From Pectobacterium versatile (GTDB taxonomy: Bacteria; Pseudomonadota; Gammaproteobacteria; Enterobacterales; Enterobacteriaceae): DNA of 64,000 nucleotides. How positions within the stretch are numbered: the first letter of the stretch is position 1; each line of letters starts with the position of its first letter. The stretch spans positions 62,001-126,000 of the forward strand of contig NZ_JAINZP010000007.1 in assembly GCF_020166435.1 (NCBI RefSeq), written 5' to 3'. The notes under the pieces are model-generated. The model had not been told where the DNA came from and did not search any database. It saw only the letters and a list, made by a program, of their open reading frames with translations. The position numbers and the translations under genes were made by a program. Shown piece by piece: positions 56,176 to 64,000 of this stretch.

Positions 56176-56227
56176 TTCTTCGAGCCGGTAGTGCTGTGGT
56201 GTAAAAAGCAAGAAAAGGTGAAACGTA

Positions 56228-57481
56228 GTGAGTGAAGCAAAAGGATTAAAACAAGAGCTTGGGTTGATTCAGGGCGTGGGGTTGCTGTCTACTTCTCTGC
56301 TGGGAACAGGGGTGTTTGCGGTTCCCGCGCTGGTCGCACAGCTGGCACAGCAAGACAGCCTATGGGCGTGGCCGATCTTGATCCTGCTTGTTTTTCCTAT
56401 CGCCATTGGCTTTGCCGCGCTGGGGCAACATTTTCCTAATGCGGGCGGGGCCGCGCACTTTGTTAACCTCGCTTTTGGGCCGCGCATGGCGCGGGTGACC
56501 GGTTGGCTATTTCTGTCCGTTATTCCGCTGGGGCTACCTGCTGCCTTGCAGATTGCCGCAGGGTTCTGGCAGGCGGCATTTGGCTGGAGCGATCTGGGGC
56601 TACTCTGCGTACAGCTGCTGACGCTGGGCGGTATCTGGCTGCTTGGCCTGCGCAGTGCGGGATCCAGCGCCAATATTCAGATCGTTATCGCGATGCTGGT
56701 GGTGGGGCTGGTTGCCGCGATCTGGTGGCAGGGCGACATCACGCCCGCGCATATTCCCTGGCCGTCGGTGAGTGAACTGTCATGGTCTAACACTTTCGGT
56801 GCGCTGGCCGTGATGTTCTGGTGCTTTGTCGGCCTTGAAGCCTTTGCCCACATGGCGACGGAGTTTCGGGTGCCGGAGCGGGATTTCCCACGGGCTTTAC
56901 TTATTGGCATGCTGGTCGCGGGTGCGGTGTATTGGGGATGTACGGTAGCTGTGCTGCATTTTAAAGCTTACGGAGAAGGCATTGCCGCAACGGCCTCACT
57001 GCCGGGCATCGTTGTGCAATTGTTTGGTCAGCATGCGCTGTGGATTGCCTGCTTTGTCGGGTATCTGGCCTGCTTTGCCAGCGTGAATATCTACACGCAG
57101 GGCTTTGCCCGTTTAGTCTGGTCGCAGGCACCGAAAGGGAGTGCACTGGCGAAGCTGTCCGCAGGGCAAGCGCCGGTGAATGCGCTGTCGGTTGTGGTAG
57201 CCTGCTGTCTGGTGTGCAGCCTGTTAATTTACTGGCTCAGGTTGCCACTGGATATGCTGATTGTGTACGCGAACGGCATCTTTGTGCTGATTTATTTGCT
57301 GTGTATGCTGGCGGGGTGGCGTTTGCTGAAAGGGCGCGCCAAAGTGATGGCGGCAATCGGCGGCCTGCTCTGCTGTGCGCTGTTGCTGATGATCGGCTGG
57401 AAATCGCTGTATGCGTTAATCATGCTGGTCGTGCTGTGGCTGTTCCTGCCGCGTAAGCAGGTCGAACGGGTTTCTCACTGA
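56228..57481 (+). CDS. yjeH: Amino acid exporter YjeH
   Basis: A 417-residue APC-family protein with about 12 helices, matching E. coli YjeH, an exporter of methionine and branched-chain amino acids (GLIQGVGLLSTSLLGTGVFAVP, FVGLEAFAHMATEFRVPERDFPRALL). GTG 56228 is preceded by AAAGGTGAAAC. In E. coli this gene is elsewhere, so its place after zipA is a lineage feature. It is convergent with the biosynthetic cluster to its right, with a small inverted repeat (GGAGGAA/TTCCTCC at 57546-57562) in the gap. Confidence 0.88.
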   Translation: MSEAKGLKQELGLIQGVGLLSTSLLGTGVFAVPALVAQLAQQDSLWAWPILILLVFPIAIGFAALGQHFPNAGGAAHFVNLAFGPRMARVTGWLFLSVIPLGLPAALQIAAGFWQAAFGWSDLGLLCVQLLTLGGIWLLGLRSAGSSANIQIVIAMLVVGLVAAIWWQGDITPAHIPWPSVSELSWSNTFGALAVMFWCFVGLEAFAHMATEFRVPERDFPRALLIGMLVAGAVYWGCTVAVLHFKAYGEGIAATASLPGIVVQLFGQHALWIACFVGYLACFASVNIYTQGFARLVWSQAPKGSALAKLSAGQAPVNALSVVVACCLVCSLLIYWLRLPLDMLIVYANGIFVLIYLLCMLAGWRLLKGRAKVMAAIGGLLCCALLLMIGWKSLYALIMLVVLWLFLPRKQVERVSH

Positions 57482-57609
57482 GCCGTGTACAGGGTCTTTA
57501 TGAGATGATGAAAATTAGCATGCCGCTACGCCATTGGTTAGAAAAGGAGGAATATTTCCTCCCTATTTCGCTTGGGATGTGGCTATCGGGTACCCACATA
57601 ATCTGGTAT

Positions 57610-58863
57610 CTAGTTTTCGAGGGTGATTAGTCTACTATTTCTCTCCATTTCAACTATAGCCGCTGCATCTTGTTCAAGAATTGCCAAATCAGTATTGAAC
57701 AACACAACACGGCCATACGATGTGACAAGATCGGTAGTTTTCTCTATATGGTCGCCAGACTTAACTTTACATACAGTAAATCCGTAGCTTGATAATGGTG
57801 AACACATCTCCTTTATACGCACATCCTTTACCATTCCTGAAGCGGATGAACTGAGAAAATATTCAACTGCATACTTCTTCAATGTCGGAGCATTCATGGT
57901 TTTCTCTCTAAAATCAGAAGAAGAAATACGAGCCATCAAACCAAGATCAATGAGGGAATGTGAATTACATTCATTCACGAGACGGGGCCCAAGCCCACCA
58001 TGCATTCTTGCTCCTGACTCAACCAATACGGGGCCATCTGAGGACATGATGACTTCATTGTGGGAGCTACCGTTAACAATCCCGAGTGAGATCAGGACCT
58101 TTTTGACATAGTTAACGAGAGACGAATGTTCAGTTACCGGTTCAGTAATCATCTGCCGATAAATAGGCACTCCATCTACCTGTTCTTTTATATATCTGAA
58201 TATATTTACGATGAAATGCTCCCCCTCATTGCTTACTGCGTCAACAACATACTCGATCCCTTCGATTTTCTGTTCTATGAGCAGTTCACTATTGCGGTTA
58301 CCGGAGTAGTCTAAAGTACCGATTAAGCTATCATAGGCCTTTTTTATTTCATCAACGCTTTTACAAAAGAAAACACCTTCTGTTCCGAATGAGCGAATAG
58401 GTTTAACCACATACTCAGTGAAAGGATTATCACTGCACCACTGTAATATGCAGTTAAAATCCCCCGATTTAAAATGTGGAATATATCTGATGCCTTCCAA
58501 TTTTATCTGTTTCTGCATCAGATATTTATCACGGCGCGCTGCCGAAAGTGACAGTATATTAGGCATACGGTTCCATTGATCACACAGCAAATCAAATACA
58601 GATACACCAGGTTCAGAGCCACAGATGATAAAGTCAGGCGCTTGTGTTAAATAACTCTCAATTTCAGCCACAGTAACACTCAGTGATTTATAATAAAAAA
58701 CCTGTGCATAATCTTCCTTTTTGAAGGTTGCCATAATAGCTTCGGGAAGATGACTGTTTGTTATCAGGGCAATAGTCTCATATCCATAGAGTGCTTTAAT
58801 TCTATTCGCGAACACTGCGCCACTTGAAAAAGGGTCAACTACCAGAACATATTTATTCTTCAC
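57610..58863 (-). CDS. ATP-grasp ligase
   Basis: A 417-residue ATP-grasp enzyme, the family that joins a carboxylate to an amine through an acyl phosphate. The N-terminal pre-ATP-grasp fold is VLVVDPFSSGAVFANRI. YVVKPIRSFGTEGVFFC is the ATP-binding lysine/glycine loop. LLIEQKIEGIEYVVDAVS holds the adenine-binding acidic residue, and PVLVESGARMHGGLGPRLV the metal ligands. It resembles BacD-type L-amino acid ligases. It is the last gene of a minus-strand cluster with an AurF-type oxygenase, so it may link an N-oxygenated amine or amino acid to another amino acid. Substrates are unknown. AT-rich composition suggests transfer. Confidence 0.8.
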   Translation of the reverse strand: MKNKYVLVVDPFSSGAVFANRIKALYGYETIALITNSHLPEAIMATFKKEDYAQVFYYKSLSVTVAEIESYLTQAPDFIICGSEPGVSVFDLLCDQWNRMPNILSLSAARRDKYLMQKQIKLEGIRYIPHFKSGDFNCILQWCSDNPFTEYVVKPIRSFGTEGVFFCKSVDEIKKAYDSLIGTLDYSGNRNSELLIEQKIEGIEYVVDAVSNEGEHFIVNIFRYIKEQVDGVPIYRQMITEPVTEHSSLVNYVKKVLISLGIVNGSSHNEVIMSSDGPVLVESGARMHGGLGPRLVNECNSHSLIDLGLMARISSSDFREKTMNAPTLKKYAVEYFLSSSASGMVKDVRIKEMCSPLSSYGFTVCKVKSGDHIEKTTDLVTSYGRVVLFNTDLAILEQDAAAIVEMERNSRLITLEN

Positions 58864-58873
58864 TGATGCATCC

Positions 58874-59914
58874 TTATTTAAAAATAATTTCTATACTAGC
58901 GATATCGCTCGATGGATAAGAACAGCATGCAAGACGAATACCGTTATCTTTTTCTGTTACGGAAAGGCAGAAATCGGGTTCGCTTTTAACCTCTCCACTA
59001 TTCAGCCGGAATTTACAACTTCCACATATCCCCGATCTGCACATACTTCTAATGGGAACCTGATGTAAAATCAGGTTCTCCAGTACAGTCTGTTTTTTAT
59101 TTACTCTCACCTGTCGGGACAGATTTCTACCGGATATAACCATATATGATTGTTCTTCCGTTTTTTCCTCTTCTAATTCTAAGGCCGTTGAGGAAGTAAA
59201 TGATTCTGTTTCGACCTTTGCCATAGGAAAAATCAGCCGTATTGATTCTCCCATGACAGCAGCAAATTGAATACTCCCGCAAATAACAACTTTATCGGGT
59301 TCATAGGAAAAATTAATTTTCCGTAGATCTATTCTTCCATAGCGAATAAGTTCGTCAACCCTGTATAACGGACTGCGTGTGACATGAATATGCAAGTTGA
59401 ACCAACTACAGCGCCTGTATAGATCAATAAGTTCATTTAAGTAAGGGATAGCGACTAGTTCGTTAAAACTCAATACGAGTGTTACCGTATGTCCTGTGTG
59501 TTTTTCTCCATAATATCTATAATATTCCCTAATCAGTGATAGAGGAAGTGTGATTCCTATTCCCCCCGCAATCATTAGCAAATGATTGCTATTTTTAATG
59601 ATATCAAAAGTAATATCCCCACCAACACCGACAACTTCTATTTCCTTTCCAATCAAACAGAGTTCCGTTATCCTAGATGAAAAACTGGCAGCCCCTTTAT
59701 TCTCGACTATAATATCGTAGCATTGTTCATTGCTGACTGAGACTAGTGTATAGCATCGATATTGGGATGAATTATCTACATCCGAAAGCTTGAAAACCAA
59801 ATATTTACCAGGACTGAGAGCAGCATCAATTCCGGAGGTGTTCTCGACAAGGTTAAGACGAAACAGTCTAGTATTAGCTGTAAGTGAATAGGATTCGGAA
59901 CAAATAAGCTTCAT
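58874..59914 (-). CDS. Flavin reductase fused to a [2Fe-2S] ferredoxin domain
   Basis: A 346-residue electron-transfer protein. The N-terminal FAD-binding barrel (residues about 1-100) and NAD(P)-binding domain (LLMIAGGIGITLPLSLI, VICGSIQFAA) are of the ferredoxin-NADP reductase type. The C-terminal plant-type ferredoxin carries the cysteines of CRSGICGSCKFRLNSGEV and a later LACC. It resembles phthalate-dioxygenase-type and NADH-oxygenase reductases and probably supplies electrons to the AurF-like oxygenase encoded just upstream. ATG 59914 is preferred; the longer frame begins with TTG and overlaps the oxygenase gene by 41 bases. Confidence 0.82.
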   Translation of the reverse strand: MKLICSESYSLTANTRLFRLNLVENTSGIDAALSPGKYLVFKLSDVDNSSQYRCYTLVSVSNEQCYDIIVENKGAASFSSRITELCLIGKEIEVVGVGGDITFDIIKNSNHLLMIAGGIGITLPLSLIREYYRYYGEKHTGHTVTLVLSFNELVAIPYLNELIDLYRRCSWFNLHIHVTRSPLYRVDELIRYGRIDLRKINFSYEPDKVVICGSIQFAAVMGESIRLIFPMAKVETESFTSSTALELEEEKTEEQSYMVISGRNLSRQVRVNKKQTVLENLILHQVPIRSMCRSGICGSCKFRLNSGEVKSEPDFCLSVTEKDNGIRLACCSYPSSDIASIEIIFK

Positions 59915-59936
59915 CAGAGATTGTCCATAAATAATA

Positions 59937-60842
59937 TTACAAGCCAATTCTAGATATGACAGTTTCTGCTGAGTCAAGGTAGATATTTATCTCATTGCAG
60001 CTGTCTGTTTCAGCAATAATTTCTCTGGCATACGGGAATTCAACCATATTGAACACATTTTCCCATGCACCAAGTTCGTTATCTGCGAATAAATCAGCAG
60101 TTTTCAACATGGTCTCCCGCAGATATTTCCTTTCACTACGGCTGAGGTCTCTCACAATATCATAAGCAACATAGCTAAATACGCTAGCATGACTCCATTC
60201 ATCTTCTGCATGAATTCTCGTTACTTCGTGACAGATTTTTTGAATACTGGAATCTTCCGCCATGACTTTAAGATAGTCAGTTATCAACGTTTCACTTGCA
60301 CAAGCAATGGCAAATCGGCTAAGCCGCCTCTGCCACTCAGCTCCACAACCAGTCAAGAGTTGCTGACGCCAGCTAATCAGATTGAAATTTGTGTGGTTTA
60401 ATGGAGCAATACGTCTCCTATCATAGATATAATTGCAGGCCATAATTGACATACGTGTGTGAAGCGCTTCATCCAAAAGAGCTTCAGACATAACATCTTG
60501 TAACTCTGCTCGGTTAGGAGCGTTCACTGGGGGTGACTTGATTATATCCTCACATGCTGGCGTTACGATGTCGCATTCAATGTATATTGTCTTCAGGTTA
60601 TAGATACCCCATGCATACGAGAGGCATCTATTTTTTAGCTCATCAGGTGCCTCCTTCCATGCTTCATGCAAACGAAATGGTAGAAGTGACTCACTAAAGT
60701 CTTTTTTTAATACATCAAACTCAAGGTCTGAATATTCTGAATGTCTGTTATTGACCGCTGCCCTATTTTTCCATAATAAGGAAAGCTTTTTCAACATTAT
60801 AGCAACGTTCTCACTATCAGGGATCACTACATTAGTATTCAT
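59937..60842 (-). CDS. AurF-type diiron N-oxygenase
   Basis: A 301-residue protein with the diiron ligands of p-aminobenzoate N-oxygenase AurF. Glu89, Glu125, His128, Glu184, His211, Glu215 and His218 lie in IYIECD, LLDEALHTRM, SETLITDY and IHAEDEWSHAS. The spacings agree with AurF almost exactly. Such enzymes turn an amine into a hydroxylamine, nitroso or nitro group. The reductase encoded next is the obvious electron donor. The substrate could be an aryl amine or an amino-acid amine. The N-terminal 60 residues are unlike the family core. Function is inferred from ligands and context. Confidence 0.8.
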   Translation of the reverse strand: MNTNVVIPDSENVAIMLKKLSLLWKNRAAVNNRHSEYSDLEFDVLKKDFSESLLPFRLHEAWKEAPDELKNRCLSYAWGIYNLKTIYIECDIVTPACEDIIKSPPVNAPNRAELQDVMSEALLDEALHTRMSIMACNYIYDRRRIAPLNHTNFNLISWRQQLLTGCGAEWQRRLSRFAIACASETLITDYLKVMAEDSSIQKICHEVTRIHAEDEWSHASVFSYVAYDIVRDLSRSERKYLRETMLKTADLFADNELGAWENVFNMVEFPYAREIIAETDSCNEINIYLDSAETVISRIGL

Positions 60843-60868
60843 AAATTATGCCTCAGCTCATGTAACTG

Positions 60869-62053
60869 TTAATTACTATTTTTAACTCGAATCATGGTCA
60901 TAAAAAGGGAACCAGTGAGTGCAAGTACAGCTGAAATTACAAGAGCATTTTCCCAATGGCCACTATCAAGAATTTTTCCATAAATGACTGCCGATAAAGC
61001 ACTCCCGAGATAGAAAGAAAGTTGGCGTATACTTGTCGATAATAGTGTTCTCTCTTTCGCGAACCCCGTAATAGCAAGCGTATCAAGAAGTGGCATCAGA
61101 CAATAATTAAGTAAGAGCCTGATAAAATACAAAGCGATAAAAACCGCAACTGACATATGGAGAGACTGAGCATAGATGCATATGAATGTTAGCACTCCAG
61201 CGATAATGACTGTCGGTTTAAGGGAAAATCGTTTAACCAACAAAGGCGCAAAAATTGCTCCAACAATACTAATGACTTTGTCCCCCCCCATTATAAGAGA
61301 GATTTCACTGACATTCATTGAATACGCAAGATTGAATACAATGTTAATGAATCGAAATATCAAAGTAATAGAACCGCCAAGCAAGGAAGAGGCAACAAAC
61401 AGCACAAAAAAATTAAACCATTCAGTTTCCCTACCCCTTGAAATTTTTATTCCCTCTTTGTCTGGCTCAACAATTCCATCTAAAGATCTAAACCGGAAAT
61501 AAATCATCAATATGGCAGAAAAAAAAGATGCCACTAGAATAAACTGATAGTTTACTAGATTAGTCGCACGAGAATAATAAGTTATTAGGCTAACTATAAC
61601 TGATCCCACCATGGCTGCCCCCAGATAGGAAATGAAGAAACAGCTAAATAGCGCAGTACGGCTACTTGCTTCAACATTTGATCCTACCAATGAATTTCCG
61701 AGCGATAGCAACGCAATCATGCCAGATAAGATCAACCCTAACGTTAGTGCACTCGCAGTTATTGTTGTCAAGAAGGGGAGTAAAATGAAAGGGAATGCAT
61801 AAATGAAGGAAGAATAGATAAGAAGACTTTTCTGAGAAACTTTCTTACTCAGATAAATCAAAGGCACTACTGCTGCGGCCATCATTATCATTGCAATGGC
61901 GTAAATATGCCCTGTATCTGATTTATCAATCCCACGAATTTCCAGATAGAAATTATAAACAGCATCAAACATGCCATTACTTAGCCCCATTAAAAAAGTC
62001 GCAATCAGGAAATTCCTAACCGCAGGACTAAATCTCTCTATTTCTTTTAACAT
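60869..62053 (-). CDS. MFS transporter
   Basis: A 394-residue major facilitator protein with about 11-12 membrane helices (NFLIATFLMGLSNGMFDAVYN at the start). A short charged loop lies near the middle (FRSLDGIVEPDKEGIKISRGRE). No substrate-specific motif is recognised. Placed inside the biosynthetic cluster, with 2-26 base gaps to its neighbours, it most likely exports the product and could also give self-resistance. A different transported compound cannot be excluded. Confidence 0.8.
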   Translation of the reverse strand: MLKEIERFSPAVRNFLIATFLMGLSNGMFDAVYNFYLEIRGIDKSDTGHIYAIAMIMMAAAVVPLIYLSKKVSQKSLLIYSSFIYAFPFILLPFLTTITASALTLGLILSGMIALLSLGNSLVGSNVEASSRTALFSCFFISYLGAAMVGSVIVSLITYYSRATNLVNYQFILVASFFSAILMIYFRFRSLDGIVEPDKEGIKISRGRETEWFNFFVLFVASSLLGGSITLIFRFINIVFNLAYSMNVSEISLIMGGDKVISIVGAIFAPLLVKRFSLKPTVIIAGVLTFICIYAQSLHMSVAVFIALYFIRLLLNYCLMPLLDTLAITGFAKERTLLSTSIRQLSFYLGSALSAVIYGKILDSGHWENALVISAVLALTGSLFMTMIRVKNSN

Positions 62054-62055
62054 TT

Positions 62056-62619
62056 TTATTCTTTTCCTCCCTTTCTGATTAATTTCCTACCTGTAAACTC
62101 CTCAATTAGTTTTTCCCCAGTCAGCCATTCACCGTATCCTGCAGCTGTATGAATATGTCCAGCATCAGGAATTACTTTTATTTCACTTCCCCATGCGGAG
62201 GCCAGCTCATGGGCTCGTTGCAATGAAAGATGCTCGTCGTTATCGCTACAAATCAAAAGGGAAGTTATAGAAAGGTTCTTGGTAGGTAGCGGCCTTTGCT
62301 GACGAATATCCTCCAGAGCATCCTGAGCGTCAACGTCAGCAAGCGCAACCATAACTGCATAGATGACCTTCTCACTGGCGTAAGATTCCGCCCATTGGGC
62401 TACGCTAACAGCGCCACAACTATGCCCGATTAGCACGATGTCACCTGTAGTATTCTTTATTGCCTGATCCAGACGCTCTACCCATTTCTGGCGACAAGGA
62501 TTATTCCAATCATCCTGTATGACACGGATAACATTCGTATACTTTCTTTCCATGTAAGACTGCCAATGTTCAGGAGCAGAGTTAGTGTAGCCAGGGACAA
62601 TCAGATAAGTAGTTTCCAT
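62056..62619 (-). CDS. RBBP9/YdeN-type serine hydrolase
   Basis: A 187-residue alpha/beta hydrolase. YLIVPGYTNSAPEHWQSY is the RBBP9-type N-terminus, the nucleophile is in GHSCGA (Ser67), and DAGHIHTAAGYGEW provides the catalytic histidine. Asp in SLLICSDNDEHL probably completes the triad. Family members include esterases and YdeN-like proteins of unclear role. In this cluster it may act as an editing or product-releasing hydrolase. It is two bases from the MFS gene and seven from the acetyltransferase gene. Confidence 0.8.
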   Translation of the reverse strand: METTYLIVPGYTNSAPEHWQSYMERKYTNVIRVIQDDWNNPCRQKWVERLDQAIKNTTGDIVLIGHSCGAVSVAQWAESYASEKVIYAVMVALADVDAQDALEDIRQQRPLPTKNLSITSLLICSDNDEHLSLQRAHELASAWGSEIKVIPDAGHIHTAAGYGEWLTGEKLIEEFTGRKLIRKGGKE

Positions 62620-62626
62620 TTATTCC

Positions 62627-63412
62627 TCACATATGGGGTAGTTTTTCGGGTTCGATATTGATCCCAAATCGAGATGAAAGAAGTAACGATAGTTCTTCTC
62701 GGTTTGCTATTTCGTTTGAAGAAGAAGACAACCCGTCGACCTCAGTGAAAATGTTGTTGCGTATACTTATCCGCCCATTTTTCGTTGGCATACTTGCTAC
62801 ATTATTCGTGTTGAGGAGACTGTTTGATGAATGCAGAGTATAGAAATACGCCATATCAATATCTTCAATCGTTGTTTCAATATCATGAAAAGCATAAATA
62901 GCTTCCCACGATGCATCCGGTTTACTATTTTCTTTCACTGAGATGATCCATCCATGCTTGTGACATTTACTTACACGAGAAGAAAGAAAAGAGTGTTGGT
63001 GCTCATACCCATCAGCTAAAAGTAAAGGGGCCCTTGGGCCTTTAGCCCCATAACCAATGTCGAAGATCCAATCTTTCTCCTCTATTGAAATAACGAATAT
63101 CTGGTGGGTTGCAGGGGTAAATATCGGTGTTAACAATCTGGCCAATCTGCACCTATATATAAATCCAACATGTTCTAGAAAAGGTTTAAGCAAAACAGAA
63201 AATTCAAAACAAATTCCTCCTCTTCTATTTCCTAAGATGGATTCGGCTATAGTTAAATAACTAATTCCCTTGGATGCATTTTCTTTCATGCTCATGTTTT
63301 CAAATGGAATTGAATATATGTGAGCACAATGCAATTTAAAAAGATAACTTACATCTGAAATAGTGGGGGCGGAAATATTTATACGAGAAGTGAAACGTAG
63401 CAAATCGTTCAT
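62627..63412 (-). CDS. Arylamine N-acetyltransferase
   Basis: A 261-residue NAT-family enzyme. The Cys-His-Asp triad is complete: RRGGICFEFS (Cys68), TPATHQIFVI (His103) and WIFDIGYGAKGP (Asp118). NATs move acetyl from acetyl-CoA to aryl amines and hydroxylamines; relatives such as RifF instead close macrolactams. ATG 63412 is chosen because GGAG lies seven bases upstream; upstream codons are AT-rich leader. It is first in the cluster, so its promoter lies before it. No PKS or NRPS is nearby, so acetyl protection of an amine intermediate is more likely than cyclisation. Confidence 0.85.
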   Translation of the reverse strand: MNDLLRFTSRINISAPTISDVSYLFKLHCAHIYSIPFENMSMKENASKGISYLTIAESILGNRRGGICFEFSVLLKPFLEHVGFIYRCRLARLLTPIFTPATHQIFVISIEEKDWIFDIGYGAKGPRAPLLLADGYEHQHSFLSSRVSKCHKHGWIISVKENSKPDASWEAIYAFHDIETTIEDIDMAYFYTLHSSNSLLNTNNVASMPTKNGRISIRNNIFTEVDGLSSSSNEIANREELSLLLSSRFGINIEPEKLPHM

Positions 63413-63757
63413 AAAACTCTCCATGTATTTCCTACAGTTGCTAGATAACCGTAACCATAGATTCCATTGAAATGGACGAATTGAAAACGTGATAATACGG
63501 CTTAATTTGCAGTATGCAATGTTAAAAACCATGATTTATTTTGTAAAAAAACATTACTTGCTTTGTGAGGGGTAAAAACATACACATCTCATTGATTCTA
63601 TATTATATAGTTAATAACTATATGAGTTTTCATTTAAACAAAATAATTACTTCATGTTATTTATAGATGTTTATTAAATGCTCCGGTGATCAAAGATAAT
63701 ATTACGCCCAACAACACCGCAGCGGGTAAGAGCAGCAGATTAGGCCATGTAGTGGTC
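63413..63757. promoter_or_regulatory. AT-rich promoter region of the biosynthetic cluster
   Basis: About 345 bases without a gene between the acetyltransferase start and the transposase fragment. A perfect inverted repeat (ATATAGTT at 63605-63612 and AACTATAT at 63616-63623, spacer AAT) could be an operator. The cluster promoter should read leftward from here. Confidence 0.45.
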
Positions 63758-64000
63758 ATGGAACAGGTTGTCGAATGGCAGAATTGTCCACTGGATGCAA
63801 CCTACCCCATTGTTTATCTTGACTGTATTGCCCTCAAGGTCCGGCAGGACAACCTAGTGATCAATAAATCGGTGTTCCTTGCACTGGGTATTAACATTGA
63901 AGGCCAGAAAGCGTTGCTGGGTATGTGGCTGGCCGAAAACGGAGGCGTAAAGTTCTGGCTTAACGTGCTGACAGAGCTGAAAAATCGCGGTCTTAACGAT
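63758..64000 (+). mobile_element. IS256-family transposase fragment, running off the window
   Basis: The frame from 63758 is open to the window end. It encodes VVEWQNCPLDATYPIVYLDC, VINKSVFLALGINIEGQKAL, then GMWLAENGGVKFWLNVLTEL and KNRGLND. This is the catalytic-core entry of IS256 transposases (the aspartate of YLDC and the GxWLxENEGxxFW motif). About the first 150 residues of a typical transposase are missing upstream, so the copy is 5'-truncated. Whether the 3' part is intact cannot be seen. Confidence 0.8.

Noticed and set aside
57610-58863. Carbamoyl-phosphate synthase or biotin carboxylase function for the ATP-grasp protein
   Set aside because: Length, single ATP-grasp domain and cluster context fit an amino acid ligase better; no biotin or glutaminase partner is present.

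Overview
The window looks like a chromosomal segment of a soft-rot enterobacterium, most probably Pectobacterium. The conserved genes follow the order known near 54 min of the Escherichia coli chromosome: hemF, ypeA, yfeY, yfeX, cysPTW-cysM, crr-ptsI-ptsH, cysK, cysZ, zipA. Between them lie genes typical of a plant pathogen: a complete ferredoxin-uptake (Fus) locus, a secreted GH53 galactanase with its ABC transporter, and a beta-glucoside PTS operon. No rRNA, tRNA or CRISPR array was seen. Everything here was read by eye, without database searches.

Layout. 1-382 is the 3' end of mntH. 427-2028 (minus) is a small accessory group: an EF-Tu domain III-like protein, an Imm53-type immunity protein, an unknown cysteine-rich protein, a 29-codon ORF and a tautomerase. 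2703-10057 (plus) is a visibly AT-rich foreign operon. It starts with three genes resembling Campylobacter Cj1418, Cj1417 and Cj1416, the enzymes that make cytidine diphosphoramidate. It continues with an HD hydrolase, a CYTH protein, a P-loop kinase, a TauE/SafE exporter and a second CYTH-like protein. A truncated dispersed repeat and nudK mark its right edge. 11274-18270 encodes galactan/galacto-oligosaccharide uptake, galactanase and a LacI-type regulator. 18500-22941 (minus) is bglF-bglB-bglG with a clear RAT antiterminator/terminator leader. Then come maeB, mtr, yaiI, hemF and ypeA.

29711-37900 is fusB-fusA-fusC-fusD behind a Fur-like box, followed by yfeY (sigma-E-like promoter) and yfeX. 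40195-44025 is cysP-cysT-cysW-cysM, with cysA missing from its usual place. macAB diverges from a CpxRA-like two-component system across a repeat-rich spacer. crr, ptsI, ptsH, cysK, cysZ, zipA and a yjeH-type exporter follow.

57610-63412 (minus) is a compact biosynthetic cluster: arylamine N-acetyltransferase, RBBP9-like hydrolase, MFS exporter, AurF-type diiron N-oxygenase, ferredoxin-fused reductase and ATP-grasp ligase. It sits where ligA would normally follow zipA, and an IS256-family transposase fragment lies at the window's right end. The two AT-rich clusters (phosphoramidate and AurF/ATP-grasp) are the most likely sources of undescribed chemistry. Dispersed palindromic repeats of at least two families punctuate the intergenic regions.
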